A stretch of DNA of 64,000 nucleotides from CAIQPS01 sp963783835 (GCA_963783835.1 CAWAOX010000013.1:1-64000); one strand, 5' to 3'. Shown: positions 51,703 to 61,271, counted from the first letter of the stretch. Program-made: numbers and translations. The notes: generated by a model not told the origin, from the sequence alone.

Positions 51703-52257
51703 ATGGGCATGACCGATGACGTTGGGAAAGCGGGCTGCTCGGGTTGTGAGGAGGCCTCCGAAGAGGAGCTTCTCGCCCGCCTGGACGAAGTGATAGAGAT
51801 GTACAAGAACAAGCCGGGGGCCCTCATCCCGGTGTTGCAGTTGGCTCAGGGCATCTTCGGCTATCTGCCCGAGGTGGCGCTCAAGCGCATCGCCAGGGGC
51901 ATGAAGAAGCCCTATAGCGAGGTGGCTGGGGTCGTCGGTTTCTACTCGTTCTTCTCGACGGTCCCGCGGGGGCGCAATCTCGTCCGCGTGTGCCTGGGGA
52001 CCGCCTGCTATGTGCGCGGCGGGATGCAGGTGCTGCTGGCCCTCAAGAAGGAGCTGGGCATCGACGTCGGCGAGACGACCGAGGACCGGGAGTTCTCCCT
52101 CGAGGTGGCCCGGTGCTTCGGCGCCTGCGGGTTGGCGCCGGTGCTTACGATCAACGACGTGGTACACCACCGGGTGAAGCCTGCCCGGATTCGTGAGGTG
52201 CTGGCTCAATACGCTCCGGAGGCAGTAGCCGTCGGGGCCGAGGAAAGGAGCGCCTGA
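51703..52257 (+). CDS. NuoE/HndA-like [2Fe-2S] subunit of bifurcating hydrogenase, 184 aa
   Basis: Thioredoxin-like [2Fe-2S] protein. The helical N-domain has LIPVLQLAQGIFGYLPEVALKRIA and VVGFYSFFSTVPRGRN. The cluster ligands are in CLGTACYVRGG and CFGACGLAPV. It shuttles electrons between the flavin subunit and HydA. The extra N-terminal CSGC in the first 16 residues is unusual. ATG 51703 has AAAGGAAG upstream. Its stop shares an A with the next ATG (TGATG). Confidence 0.93.
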   Translation: MGMTDDVGKAGCSGCEEASEEELLARLDEVIEMYKNKPGALIPVLQLAQGIFGYLPEVALKRIARGMKKPYSEVAGVVGFYSFFSTVPRGRNLVRVCLGTACYVRGGMQVLLALKKELGIDVGETTEDREFSLEVARCFGACGLAPVLTINDVVHHRVKPARIREVLAQYAPEAVAVGAEERSA

Positions 52258-52634
52258 TGGCTGACAAGATCAACAGCCCGGCGGACCTGTTGGCGATGGC
52301 CAACAAGGCCAAAGAGGACGTCGACCTCCGCTCGGGCGCCAAGGAGATCAAGGTCACGGTCCACATGGGCACCTGCGGCATCGCCGCCGGAGCCCGGGAC
52401 GTGGTCGTCTCCTTCCTCGCCGAGATCGGCGACGCGAAGCTCGACAACGTGACCATCCACCAGTCCGGCTGCGCCGGTCTGTGCGAGATGGAGCCCATGG
52501 CGACCGTGCAGTTCGCGGACGGGTCCGTGTATCACTACGGACATCTGGAGAGCCGCGGCAAAGTCCACCAGATCGTGCACTCCCACCTGGTGGAGGGCAA
52601 ACCGGTCACCGAGTACCTCGTCAAGTCGGCGTAG
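52257..52634 (+). CDS. HndB-like [2Fe-2S] ferredoxin subunit, 125 aa
   Basis: A thioredoxin-like [2Fe-2S] ferredoxin: KVTVHMGTCGIAAGARDVV with the first Cys, then SGCAGLCEMEPMATVQFADG with the later pair. It matches the small subunit of NADP-reducing hydrogenase (HndB) and the N-domain found fused to NuoF in other enzymes. Its role is electron transfer within the complex. Confidence 0.9.
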   Translation: MADKINSPADLLAMANKAKEDVDLRSGAKEIKVTVHMGTCGIAAGARDVVVSFLAEIGDAKLDNVTIHQSGCAGLCEMEPMATVQFADGSVYHYGHLESRGKVHQIVHSHLVEGKPVTEYLVKSA

Positions 52635-52666
52635 GCCGCCGCTCACGGACTAACGAAGGAACAGAT

Positions 52667-55600
52667 ATGGATCAGATAAGCAATCACGTGCTCGTATGCA
52701 CCGGAGGCGGGTGTATCGCCTCGGGTGCGCTCGAGGTAAGCGCCGCCTTCACCAAAGAACTGGAAGACATGGGCATCGCCCCGCAGACCCGGGTGATCGA
52801 GACCGGCTGCCTGGGACCGTGCGCGGTGGGCCCGGTCGTCCTCGTCTACCCCGACGGCGTCTTCTACCAGAACGTCCACCTCGAGGACGTCCACGAGATC
52901 GTGGAGGAGCACCTGCTCAAGGGCCGGATAGTCAACCGCCTGGTGAGCCACGCCCCCGGCACCGACCGCTCCGTCGCCGAGATGGAGGACGTGGAGTTCT
53001 TCAACCGGCAGGTCAAGATAGTCCTGCGCAACTCGGGGATCATCGACCCGCTCAAGATCGAGGAGTACATCGCCCGCGAGGGCTACCAGGCACTGGCCAA
53101 GGTCCTCACCGAGATGGAGCCGGACCAGGTAGTGAGCGAAGTCCTGCGCAGCGGCCTCCGCGGCCGCGGCGGCGCCGGCTTCCCCACCGGGCTCAAGTGG
53201 AAGTTCGCCCGGCAGACCGAATCGGACGTCAAGTACATCCTCTGCAACGCCGACGAGGGCGACCCCGGGGCGTTCATGGACAGGTCGGTGCTGGAAGGCG
53301 ACCCGCACAGCCTCATCGAGGGCATGGCCATCGGGGCTTACGCGATCGGAGCCAAGGAAGGATTCGTCTATCTGCGGGCCGAGTACCCGCTGGCGGTGGA
53401 GCGGCTCCAGTACGCCATCGACCAGGCCCGGGAGATGGGCCTGCTGGGTAAGGACATCATGGGTACCGGGTTCGAGTTCGACCTCGAGATCCGGATGGGA
53501 TCCGGCGCCTTCGTCTGCGGCGAAGAGACCGCCCTCATGCGCTCCATCGAGGGCGGCCGCGGCGAGCCGCGGCCCCGTCCCCCGTTCCCGGCCGTCAAAG
53601 GCCTGTGGGACAAGCCGAGCGTGCTCAACAACGTGGAGACGTTCGCCAACATCGCCCCCATCATCCTCAAGGGCGCCGAGTGGTACGCAAGCACCGGCAC
53701 CGAGAAGAGCAAGGGCACCAAGGTCTTCGCGCTCGGCGGGGCCATCCAGCACGCCGGCCTGGTGGAAGTGCCCATCGGCGTCCAGCTCGGCGAGATCGTG
53801 TACGAGATCGGCGGCGGCATCCCCGGGGGCAAGGAGCTCAAGGCCGTGCAGCTCGGCGGACCGTCCGGCGGCTGCATCCCCAAAGGCCACCTCAACGTCC
53901 CGGTCGACTACGAGACCCTGCAGGAACTGGGCGCCATCATGGGCTCCGGGGGCTGCATCGTCATGGACGACGACTCGTGCATGGTCGACGTGGCCCGCTA
54001 CTTCCTGGACTTCATCCAGGACGAGAGCTGCGGCAAGTGCCCGCCCTGCCGGGTCGGTACCAAGCGGATGCTCGAGATCGTCACCCGGATCTGCAACGGT
54101 GAAGGCAAAGAGGGCGACATCGAGGCTCTCGAGGATCTGGGCAACATCATCAAGGACACCGCGCTCTGCGGCCTCGGCCAGACGGCCGCCAACCCGGTCC
54201 TCTCGACCATCCGCCACTTCCGGCACGAGTACGAGGCCCATATCAAGGACCACTACTGCGAAGCCGGCGTCTGCTCGACCATGTTCGCGGCCAAGTGCAC
54301 CAACGCCTGCCCGGCCAGCGTCAACGTGCCCGGGTTCGTCAGCCTCATCGGCGAGAAGCGCTTCGACGAAGCCCTCGTGCTCCACCGGGAACGCAACCCG
54401 CTGGCCAGCATCTGCGGCCGCGTGTGCTTCCACCCCTGCGAGAGCAAGTGCATGCGCGGCGGCTTGGACGAGCCGGTGGCCATCCGCAGCCTCAAGCGCT
54501 TCATGACCGAGCAGGAGACCGAGGTCCAACTTCCTGAGGTCCGCGCGAATGCCGAGAACGCGGCGCGCAAGATCGCCGTCATCGGCAGCGGGCCGGCCGG
54601 ACTCTCCTGCGCGTACTTCCTTGCCCGCCTGGGCTACAAGCCCACCATCTTCGAGAAGGAGTCCAGCTCGGGCGGCATGCTGGTTCAGGCCATCCCTGCC
54701 TACCGGCTGCCCCGCGAAGAACTGGGCCGCGAGATCAGCATGATCGAAGCCATGGGTGCCACGATCAAGACGGGCACGGCTCTCGGCAAGGACTTCACCC
54801 TCTCCGGGCTCAAGGACGAAGGGTATGACGCCGTCTTCCTCGGCGTGGGCGCGCCGGCCGGCATCGGCCTGGGCATCCCCGGCGAGGACGGCCCCGGAGT
54901 GAGCGAAGGTCTGACCTTCCTCCGCGAGTACAACGTCCTCGGTTCGGCCGAGGTCGGCAAAGAGGTGGCCGTCGTGGGCGGCGGTAACTCCGCCTTGGAC
55001 GCGGCACGGACAGCCCTCCGGCTCGGCGCCCACCACGTCAACATCCTTTACCGCCGCCAGCGCGAGCAGATGCCCGCCTGGGCCGAAGAGATCCTCGCCG
55101 CCGACGAGGAAGGAATCACGGTGCTGCCTCTGACGGCACCCAAGGAGATCATCCGCGACGCGGACGGCAAGGTGACCGGCGTGCTGTGCCAGAAGATGGC
55201 CCTCGGCGATTACGACAAGAGCGGCCGGAGGGCGCCTGTGGCAGGGCGCAACCCCGACTTCACTGTGGAGTGCGACCAGGTGATCGCGGCCATCGGGCAG
55301 TCGCTCGACGCGAAGGGCCTCGTCGGCGACCTGCCGGTGGAACTGAACCGGGGCTGGGTCAAGACCGAACACAACACCGGCGCCACGAGCGTCGACTGGC
55401 TCTTCGCCGGCGGCGACGCCGTCACCGGCCCGGCCTCGGTGGTCGAAGCTGTGGGTGCTGGAGAACGGGCCGCGGTGGCCATCGACCAGCACCTCACCGG
55501 CGCCAACCACGCCTTCTGGCGCAGGGATATCGCGGTCGACGTCTTCTTCGACCCCGACGCCGATCCCGCCACTACCGCGCGGGCTTCGGTGGTCTGCCTC

Positions 55601-55747
55601 GATCCAGAGGCGCGCTCCTGCACGTTCGACGAGGTCGAGCTGTCCTGGAACCTCGACACGGCCTGCGCCGAAGCCAGGCGCTGCCTGCGCTGCGACTACG
55701 GCAAGATCCCGATGGCGGCCGACGCTATCCAAGAAGAGGTGAAGTAA
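52667..55747 (+). CDS. NuoF-GltD fusion flavoprotein of the hydrogenase complex, 1026 aa
   Basis: Domains in order: a thioredoxin-like [2Fe-2S] domain (CTGGGCIASG, CLGPCAVGP, about 1-100), and NuoF with NADH/FMN motifs (SGLRGRGGAGFPTGLKW, CNADEGDPGAFMD, GSGAFVCGEETAL) followed by 4Fe-4S ligands ESCGKCPPCRVG (about 130-540). A GltD-like half then follows: Fe-S ligands CTNACPASVN and CGRVCFHPCESKC (about 545-610), FAD motif VIGSGPAGLSCAYFLARLG, second dinucleotide motif VVGGGNSALDAARTAL and closing GGDAVTGPASVVEAVGAGE. Bifurcating HydB normally lacks the GltD half. The fusion suggests a second NAD(P)H/FAD site, so NADPH could join NADH, ferredoxin and H2. AAGGA precedes the ATG. The stop overlaps hydA (TAATG). 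Confidence 0.93.
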   Translation: MDQISNHVLVCTGGGCIASGALEVSAAFTKELEDMGIAPQTRVIETGCLGPCAVGPVVLVYPDGVFYQNVHLEDVHEIVEEHLLKGRIVNRLVSHAPGTDRSVAEMEDVEFFNRQVKIVLRNSGIIDPLKIEEYIAREGYQALAKVLTEMEPDQVVSEVLRSGLRGRGGAGFPTGLKWKFARQTESDVKYILCNADEGDPGAFMDRSVLEGDPHSLIEGMAIGAYAIGAKEGFVYLRAEYPLAVERLQYAIDQAREMGLLGKDIMGTGFEFDLEIRMGSGAFVCGEETALMRSIEGGRGEPRPRPPFPAVKGLWDKPSVLNNVETFANIAPIILKGAEWYASTGTEKSKGTKVFALGGAIQHAGLVEVPIGVQLGEIVYEIGGGIPGGKELKAVQLGGPSGGCIPKGHLNVPVDYETLQELGAIMGSGGCIVMDDDSCMVDVARYFLDFIQDESCGKCPPCRVGTKRMLEIVTRICNGEGKEGDIEALEDLGNIIKDTALCGLGQTAANPVLSTIRHFRHEYEAHIKDHYCEAGVCSTMFAAKCTNACPASVNVPGFVSLIGEKRFDEALVLHRERNPLASICGRVCFHPCESKCMRGGLDEPVAIRSLKRFMTEQETEVQLPEVRANAENAARKIAVIGSGPAGLSCAYFLARLGYKPTIFEKESSSGGMLVQAIPAYRLPREELGREISMIEAMGATIKTGTALGKDFTLSGLKDEGYDAVFLGVGAPAGIGLGIPGEDGPGVSEGLTFLREYNVLGSAEVGKEVAVVGGGNSALDAARTALRLGAHHVNILYRRQREQMPAWAEEILAADEEGITVLPLTAPKEIIRDADGKVTGVLCQKMALGDYDKSGRRAPVAGRNPDFTVECDQVIAAIGQSLDAKGLVGDLPVELNRGWVKTEHNTGATSVDWLFAGGDAVTGPASVVEAVGAGERAAVAIDQHLTGANHAFWRRDIAVDVFFDPDADPATTARASVVCLDPEARSCTFDEVELSWNLDTACAEARRCLRCDYGKIPMAADAIQEEVK

Positions 55748-57519
55748 TGCCAGTCCTGACCGTTGACGACATCAAGGTCGAGGTGCCCGAAGGCACCTCC
55801 TTGCTGGACGCCTGCCGGCAGGCCGGCGCCAGCATACCCACGCTCTGCTACCTCGAGGGCGTCCAGGCTATCGGCGCCTGCCGCCTGTGCCTGGTAGAAG
55901 TGGAGGGCGCAAAGACGCTCATCGCTTCCTGCGCGCAGCCCGCCACCGACGGCATGGTCGTCAAGACGAGCTCCAACCGGGCCCGCCGCGGGCGCCGGGC
56001 GGTCCTCGAGTTGCTCCTCTCCGAGCACGCGGGCGACTGCCAGACCTGCCTGCGGAGTTCCGACTGCGAGCTCCAAGCCCTGGCCGAGCAGCTGAACATC
56101 GATAGGATCACCTACGAGGGCGAGAAGACCCGCCAGGTGATCGACCGGTCCACCCCCGCCCTGGTGAGAGACACCGGCAAATGCGTGTCATGCCGGCGTT
56201 GTGTCACCGTCTGCAACCAGACCCAGGGAGTGGGCGCCCTGTTCCCGCAGGGCCGCGGTTTCTCCACGGTCATCGGGCCGGCGTTCGCCATGGACCTCGC
56301 CGATGTGGTCTGCGTCCAGTGCGGCCAGTGCGCGGCGGTCTGCCCCGTGGGCGCCATCACCGAGAACAGCGTGGTGGAGCAGGTGTGGGCCGCGCTCGAC
56401 GATCCCAAGAAGCACGTGATCGTCCAGACGGCCCCCGCCATCCGCGCCGCCCTGGGAGAGGAGTTCGACTACGAGCCGGGGACTCTGGTCACCGGCAAGA
56501 TGGTCTCCGCTCTCCGCCGTCTTGGCTTCGACGCGGTGTTCGATACCAACTTCACCGCCGACCTGACCATCATCGAAGAGGGGACCGAACTGCTCACCAG
56601 GCTCAAGCAGGCCCTGGTGGAAGGCAAGGAAGTGGCGCTACCGATGTTCACCAGTTGCTCGCCGGGCTGGATCAACTACATGGAGCACTACAACCCCGAC
56701 ATGCTCGCCAACCTGTCCACCTGCAAGTCTCCGCAGCAGATGTTCGGCGCCCTGGCCAAGACCTACTACCCGAAAAAGCTGGGGATGGATCCCAAGAACG
56801 TAGTGGTCGTCTCGGTCATGCCCTGCACGGCGAAGAAGTTCGAATGCGCCCGTCCGGAGATGGGACGCGACGGCCGGCCGGATGTGGACATGGTGCTCAC
56901 CACCCGCGAGCTCGCCCGGATGATCAAGCAGGCCGGCATCGACTTCAGAAGCCTGCCCGAGCAGAAGATGGATAAGCCCCTCGGCATCTCCACCGGCGCG
57001 GCCGACATCTTCGCCGCTACCGGCGGAGTGATGGAGGCGGCGCTGCGGACCGCGTACGAGATCGTCACCGGCACATCGTTCCCCTTCGATAACCTGCACG
57101 TGACCCCGATCGCGGGTCTGGAAGGCATCAAGGAAGCATCGGTGACCATCGACGAGACCGTACCCGAGTGGTCGTTCCTCAAGGGGGCGACCCTTAACGT
57201 CGCGGTCGCCCACGGCCTGGCGAACGCCCAGAAAGTGATCGATCGGATCCGCAGCGGAGAGGCTTCTTATCACTTCGTGGAAGTGATGACCTGCCCGGGC
57301 GGTTGCATCGGCGGCGGCGGCCAGCCCCGGCTGACCTCCGACGCGGTACGGCAGGCCCGCATCCGCGCCATCTACGCCGAGGACGAAGGTCGCGACCTGC
57401 GGAAATCGCACGAGAACCCCGAGATCCTGGCCCTCTACGACGAGTACCTGGGTGAGCCGCTGGGGCATCTGTCCCACGAGTTGCTCCATACCGAGTACAC
57501 CGAGAAGGACAGGGTATAG
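55747..57519 (+). CDS. [FeFe]-hydrogenase catalytic subunit HydA (bifurcating type), 590 aa
   Basis: N-terminal [2Fe-2S] domain (CYLEGVQAIGACRLC, later Cys in IASCAQ), His-ligated cluster region (HAGDCQTCLRSSDC), two 4Fe-4S motifs (CVSCRRCVTVC, CVQCGQCAAVC). The H domain has L1 FTSCSPGW (about residues 300-307), L2 VMPCTAKKFE (about 357-366) and L3 MTCPGGCIGGGGQP (about 514-527). The end SHENPEILALYDEYLGEPL is typical. L1 reads TSCSP rather than the textbook TSCCP, so one of two adjacent Cys is Ser. The set with NuoE and NuoF marks a trimeric/tetrameric electron-bifurcating enzyme. Confidence 0.95.
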   Translation: MPVLTVDDIKVEVPEGTSLLDACRQAGASIPTLCYLEGVQAIGACRLCLVEVEGAKTLIASCAQPATDGMVVKTSSNRARRGRRAVLELLLSEHAGDCQTCLRSSDCELQALAEQLNIDRITYEGEKTRQVIDRSTPALVRDTGKCVSCRRCVTVCNQTQGVGALFPQGRGFSTVIGPAFAMDLADVVCVQCGQCAAVCPVGAITENSVVEQVWAALDDPKKHVIVQTAPAIRAALGEEFDYEPGTLVTGKMVSALRRLGFDAVFDTNFTADLTIIEEGTELLTRLKQALVEGKEVALPMFTSCSPGWINYMEHYNPDMLANLSTCKSPQQMFGALAKTYYPKKLGMDPKNVVVVSVMPCTAKKFECARPEMGRDGRPDVDMVLTTRELARMIKQAGIDFRSLPEQKMDKPLGISTGAADIFAATGGVMEAALRTAYEIVTGTSFPFDNLHVTPIAGLEGIKEASVTIDETVPEWSFLKGATLNVAVAHGLANAQKVIDRIRSGEASYHFVEVMTCPGGCIGGGGQPRLTSDAVRQARIRAIYAEDEGRDLRKSHENPEILALYDEYLGEPLGHLSHELLHTEYTEKDRV

Positions 57520-57547
57520 TTGACAAACGGTAGTCAGGGACTATGAC
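57520..57547 (+). promoter_or_regulatory. Candidate promoter after hydA
   Basis: TTGACA (57520-57525), 16 bases, TATGAC (57542-57547), just ahead of the receiver gene. The leader would be very short, so this is tentative. Confidence 0.4.
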
Positions 57548-57561
57548 CTGGTGAAGGAGCC

Positions 57562-58029
57562 GTGACCACGGTCGAACAGCCACTCATACTCATCGTCGAC
57601 GACGATTACGACTTCCTCGAGATCAACCGCATGATCCTCGAGCGGGCGGGCTACCGCGTGGTCACGGCTGCCGAGCCGCAGCAGGCCCTGACGAAGATGG
57701 CGAACGAGAAGCCGGACCTGGTCATCAGCGACCTGATGATGACCTCATTGGACTCCGGCTTCTCCTTCGCGCGCAGTGTCAAAGAGGACCCGCGATACGC
57801 GGACGTCCCCGTGATCCTCTCCACCTCGGTCTCCAGCGCCATGGGCCTCGATTTCAGGCCGCGTTCCGCCGAGGAGACCGCGCAGATGCACGTTGACGCG
57901 TATTTCGACAAACCGCTGGTGCCGGCCACGCTGCTCGCCAAGATCGAGGAGTTGCTGGCGGCCCGGGGCGGCCGGGCGCCGGCGGGCGAAGCCGGCCCGG
58001 CCCCGGCGGGCGGCGCGGAGGCCGGCTGA
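57562..58029 (+). CDS. Single-domain response regulator (receiver), 155 aa
   Basis: A CheY-like receiver. Acidic pocket IVDDDYD, phospho-acceptor D57 in LVISDLMM and K117 in YFDKPLV. It has no output domain. The ~25-residue tail is Gly/Ala/Pro-rich. The GTG start has AAGGAG immediately upstream. It lies between hydA and the sensor kinase (stop shared as TGATG), so it is the likely partner of that kinase. Confidence 0.93.
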   Translation: MTTVEQPLILIVDDDYDFLEINRMILERAGYRVVTAAEPQQALTKMANEKPDLVISDLMMTSLDSGFSFARSVKEDPRYADVPVILSTSVSSAMGLDFRPRSAEETAQMHVDAYFDKPLVPATLLAKIEELLAARGGRAPAGEAGPAPAGGAEAG

Positions 58030-60086
58030 TGCCCACCTGGGACAACCCCCTCATCACCATCATCGGCGAGAAGTGCCGCATGTGCTACGCCTGCGTCCGC
58101 GAATGCCCGGCCAAGGCCATCCAGGTGGTCGACGGACAGGCGAGAGTCATCCAGCCGCGCTGCATCGGCTGCGGCAACTGCCTGCGGGTCTGCAGCCAGA
58201 ACGCGAAGCAGGTCCGCGACGACACGGCGCGCGCCTTCGGTCTGCTGGAGTCGGGGGAACGGGTGGTAGCGACAGTCGCGCCGAGCTTTCCCGCCGAATT
58301 CACCGACATCTCCGCGGGCACCCTCGTGGCTATGATCAGAGCGCTCGGCTTCGACTCGGTCCATGAGATCTCACTCGGCGCCGATCTGGTCGCTCATGCA
58401 TACCGCAGACTCCTCGAGGAGAACCCGGACGGGCGGTACATCACCACTCCGTGCCCGGCGTCCGTCTCGTACGTGCGCAAGTACCACCCCCGCCTCATGC
58501 CCTTTCTCGCCCCCGTCGTGTCGCCGATGGTGGCCATGGCCCGGGTGCTCCGCCACGATCTGGGCCCCGACATCAAAGTCGTCTTCATGGGCCCCTGCGT
58601 CGCCAAGAAGCGGGCGTCGATCGACACCACGCACGTCGAGGTGGACGCCGTCCTCACCTTCGCCGAACTGAGGGACATGTTCAGAAGGCGGGGCATCAAA
58701 CCGGAGGACTTCGATGGAGAAGACCGCTTTGATCCCCCCTATGGCGGGCTGGGAGCAGTGTTTCCCATCGCCGGAGGGCTCCTGCAGACCGCGGGCCTGA
58801 CCGAGGACCTGCTGACGGGAGAGCTGGTCGTCGCCGAGGGGCGGGGCGAGTTCATCGAAGCCATCACCGAGTTCGACCTCGCCCGTGCCGACACCCGGCT
58901 TCTCGACGTCCTATCCTGCGCCGGGTGTTTTGCGGGACCGGGGATGACCAGCGAAGAGACGATGCTCCAGAAGCGCAGCCGCGTGAGCGCCTACGCCCGC
59001 AACCGGCTGGCCGGCCTCACCGAGGAGGAGGAGGCCGATGTGGCGAGCGCCGTCGAACGGTACGCGGCCCTCGATCTCACCCGCGAATATCAGGCCGACA
59101 CCCAGACACTGGGCGACAGCGCCACGCCGGAAGAGCTGGACGATATCCTGCACCGGATGGGCAAGTTCCGGGCCGAGGACCTGCTGAACTGCGGCGCCTG
59201 CGGCTACGACACCTGCGTGGATCACGCTCATGCTGTCTACGCCGGGCTGGCCGACTCCGACATGTGCCTTCCCCACACCATCGAGCAGTTGCAGGCCGCC
59301 TACGAGGAGCTGGAGGTATCCCACAAGTCGCTCGAGGAGACGAAGGAGGCCCTCGAGCGCTCGGGCAAGCTCGCGAGCATGGGCCAGCTGGCCGCCGGCA
59401 TCGCGCACGAGGTGAACAACCCGCTCGGCACGCTGCTCCTGCACGCCAATCTGCTGCTCGAGGAGTGTGAGGACGACACCGAGATCAAGACCGACCTCGA
59501 GACGATCGTCGATCAGGCCAACCGCTGCAAGCGGATCATCTCGGGGCTGCTCAACTTCGCCCGCCAGAGCCGGGTGGTGCGGCAGCCCACTGACGTCTCG
59601 GAGCTCGTCGACAAGGTCATCCGCACGGCTCCCACTGCCGACAACGTCACGGTGACGGTGCAGGACCGCCTCTCCGATCCGATGGCCGAGATCGACGCCG
59701 ATCAGATCGTGCAGGTGCTCACGAATCTGCTGACCAACGCGCAGCAGGCGATGCCCGACGGAGGCAGCATGACGATCGGGCTCACCGACGATCCCGACAC
59801 CGTGACTATCCGCGTGTCCGACACGGGCACCGGAGTCCCCAAGGAGTACATGGCCCGCCTGTTCGACCCCTTCTTCACGACGAAGCAGGTGGGGATGGGT
59901 ACCGGCCTCGGCCTGGCCGTCACCCACGGCATCGTCAAGATGCACCGCGGCCAGATCTACGTCGAGTCGAACGCCGACCCCGCGGCCGGTCCGACCGGGA
60001 CCACCTTCACCGTCGAACTGCCGCGGCGCGAAGCGGGTACGCTGGCAATGCCGGCCACCGCGGGTATGATCGGCGCCTCCGCGTGA
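58029..60086 (+). CDS. Sensory [FeFe]-hydrogenase-like histidine kinase (HydS-type fused to kinase), 685 aa
   Basis: Domains in order: two 4Fe-4S motifs (CRMCYACVRECP, CIGCGNCLRVC, about 17-60), and a hydrogenase H-like domain with TPCPASVSYVRKYHP, MGPCVAKKRAS and VLSCAGCFAGPG (about 80-330). A Fe-S motif CGACGYDTC (about 388-396) and a short coiled coil (YEELEVSHKSLEETKEAL) come next. HisKA follows with H460 in GIAHEVNNPLG, then HATPase (DTGTGVPKEYMARLFDPFFTTK, GTGLGLAVTHGIV). This is the plan of putative H2/redox-sensing kinases. It should pass phosphate to the receivers on either side. Confidence 0.93.
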   Translation: MPTWDNPLITIIGEKCRMCYACVRECPAKAIQVVDGQARVIQPRCIGCGNCLRVCSQNAKQVRDDTARAFGLLESGERVVATVAPSFPAEFTDISAGTLVAMIRALGFDSVHEISLGADLVAHAYRRLLEENPDGRYITTPCPASVSYVRKYHPRLMPFLAPVVSPMVAMARVLRHDLGPDIKVVFMGPCVAKKRASIDTTHVEVDAVLTFAELRDMFRRRGIKPEDFDGEDRFDPPYGGLGAVFPIAGGLLQTAGLTEDLLTGELVVAEGRGEFIEAITEFDLARADTRLLDVLSCAGCFAGPGMTSEETMLQKRSRVSAYARNRLAGLTEEEEADVASAVERYAALDLTREYQADTQTLGDSATPEELDDILHRMGKFRAEDLLNCGACGYDTCVDHAHAVYAGLADSDMCLPHTIEQLQAAYEELEVSHKSLEETKEALERSGKLASMGQLAAGIAHEVNNPLGTLLLHANLLLEECEDDTEIKTDLETIVDQANRCKRIISGLLNFARQSRVVRQPTDVSELVDKVIRTAPTADNVTVTVQDRLSDPMAEIDADQIVQVLTNLLTNAQQAMPDGGSMTIGLTDDPDTVTIRVSDTGTGVPKEYMARLFDPFFTTKQVGMGTGLGLAVTHGIVKMHRGQIYVESNADPAAGPTGTTFTVELPRREAGTLAMPATAGMIGASA

Positions 60087-60116
60087 CGCTGGCCGCCACA
60101 TGGCAGGGGCGCCTGC

Positions 60117-61271
60117 ATGAGCGATAAGCAGCTGCTGAAGGTCGCCATGGTCGACGACGAGGAGCCGCTCTGCCTCGCCGTGGCCCGCATCCTCAATAAG
60201 TACCAGGTGCACGTGGACGACGTAGGCGTCGACGTTGCGTACGTCTGCACCCACTTCGGCAGCGGCGAGCAGTTCTTCGAGGAGATCGGCAAGGGAACGG
60301 GTTTCGACCTGCTGCTCGTCGACCTGAAGCTGCCCGGGATGAGCGGCCTGGACATCCTCGAGAACCTGCGGGAGCAGGGACGGGGCATCCTGGCCATCAT
60401 GATCACGGCCTACGCCACCTTCGAGACGGCGGTGCAGGCCACCAAGCTTGGCGCCTACGACTTCCTCCCCAAGCCGTTCTCGCCTGAAGAGCTCCGCTAC
60501 GCGGTCCGCAAAGCCACCGACCAGCTGATCATCAGCCGGGAGGCGCGCAGGCTGGCCGAGGAGAAGCGGCAGGTGAGGTTCAACTTCATCTCCGTCCTTT
60601 CGCACGAGCTGAAGGCACCCATCAACGCTATCGAGGGCTACCTCAAGATCCTGCAGACCGACGAGCCGCCGGAGCGGCTGCCGATGATCGAGCGGAGCCT
60701 GGTGCGGCTTGACGGCATGAGAAAGCTGATCTTCGATCTGCTCGACCTCACCCGTATCGAGTCGGGGCAGAAGCAGCGGGAGTTGGGACGGGTGGACGTG
60801 CGCGCGGCCGCGAAGGCAGCCATCGACCTGTTCACGCCGGAAGCGGCGGCGCGCGGCATCGGCGTCACGTTGCGGGCGCCCGAGGCCGTGGAGATGGTCG
60901 CCGATCTGGGCGAGCTGGAGATCATCCTCAACAACCTGGTCTCGAACGCCATCAAGTACAACAAGGACGGCGGCAGCGTCACGGTCGCGCTGGAGCGGAA
61001 AGACGGCCTCGTCAAGATCCAGGTGGCCGATACCGGCATCGGCATGACCCCCGAGGAGACCGCCAAGCTGTTCACGGAGTTCATGCGCATCAAGAACGAG
61101 GAGACGTACAAGATCCTGGGCAGCGGTCTGGGATTGTCGACGGTGCGCAAGCTCGCCCAACTCTACGGCGGCGACGCCTCGGTCAAGAGCGAGAAGGGCG
61201 CGGGCAGTATCTTCACGGTCACCCTCCACGATGCCGATCCGGCGGCGCCTCCCCAGCCATCGGCCGACTGA
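60117..61271 (+). CDS. Receiver-histidine kinase hybrid, 384 aa
   Basis: Receiver first (D69 in LLLVDLKLPGMSG, K119 in FLPKPF), then HisKA (H163 in SVLSHELKAPINAIEGYL) and HATPase (NNLVSNAIKYNKDG, VADTGIGMTPEETAKLF, GSGLGLSTVRKLAQLYGG). A receiver at the N-terminus of a kinase makes it an intermediate relay: phosphate from the sensor kinase could set its own kinase activity. It begins 30 bases after the sensor gene. Confidence 0.94.
   Translation: MSDKQLLKVAMVDDEEPLCLAVARILNKYQVHVDDVGVDVAYVCTHFGSGEQFFEEIGKGTGFDLLLVDLKLPGMSGLDILENLREQGRGILAIMITAYATFETAVQATKLGAYDFLPKPFSPEELRYAVRKATDQLIISREARRLAEEKRQVRFNFISVLSHELKAPINAIEGYLKILQTDEPPERLPMIERSLVRLDGMRKLIFDLLDLTRIESGQKQRELGRVDVRAAAKAAIDLFTPEAAARGIGVTLRAPEAVEMVADLGELEIILNNLVSNAIKYNKDGGSVTVALERKDGLVKIQVADTGIGMTPEETAKLFTEFMRIKNEETYKILGSGLGLSTVRKLAQLYGGDASVKSEKGAGSIFTVTLHDADPAAPPQPSAD

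Noticed and set aside
52643..55732. A 1029-codon antisense open frame opposite the NuoF-GltD gene, and a similar 798-codon one at 58911-61307
   Set aside because: Long antisense frames are expected opposite high-GC genes; they show no family motifs, while the plus-strand proteins are unmistakable.
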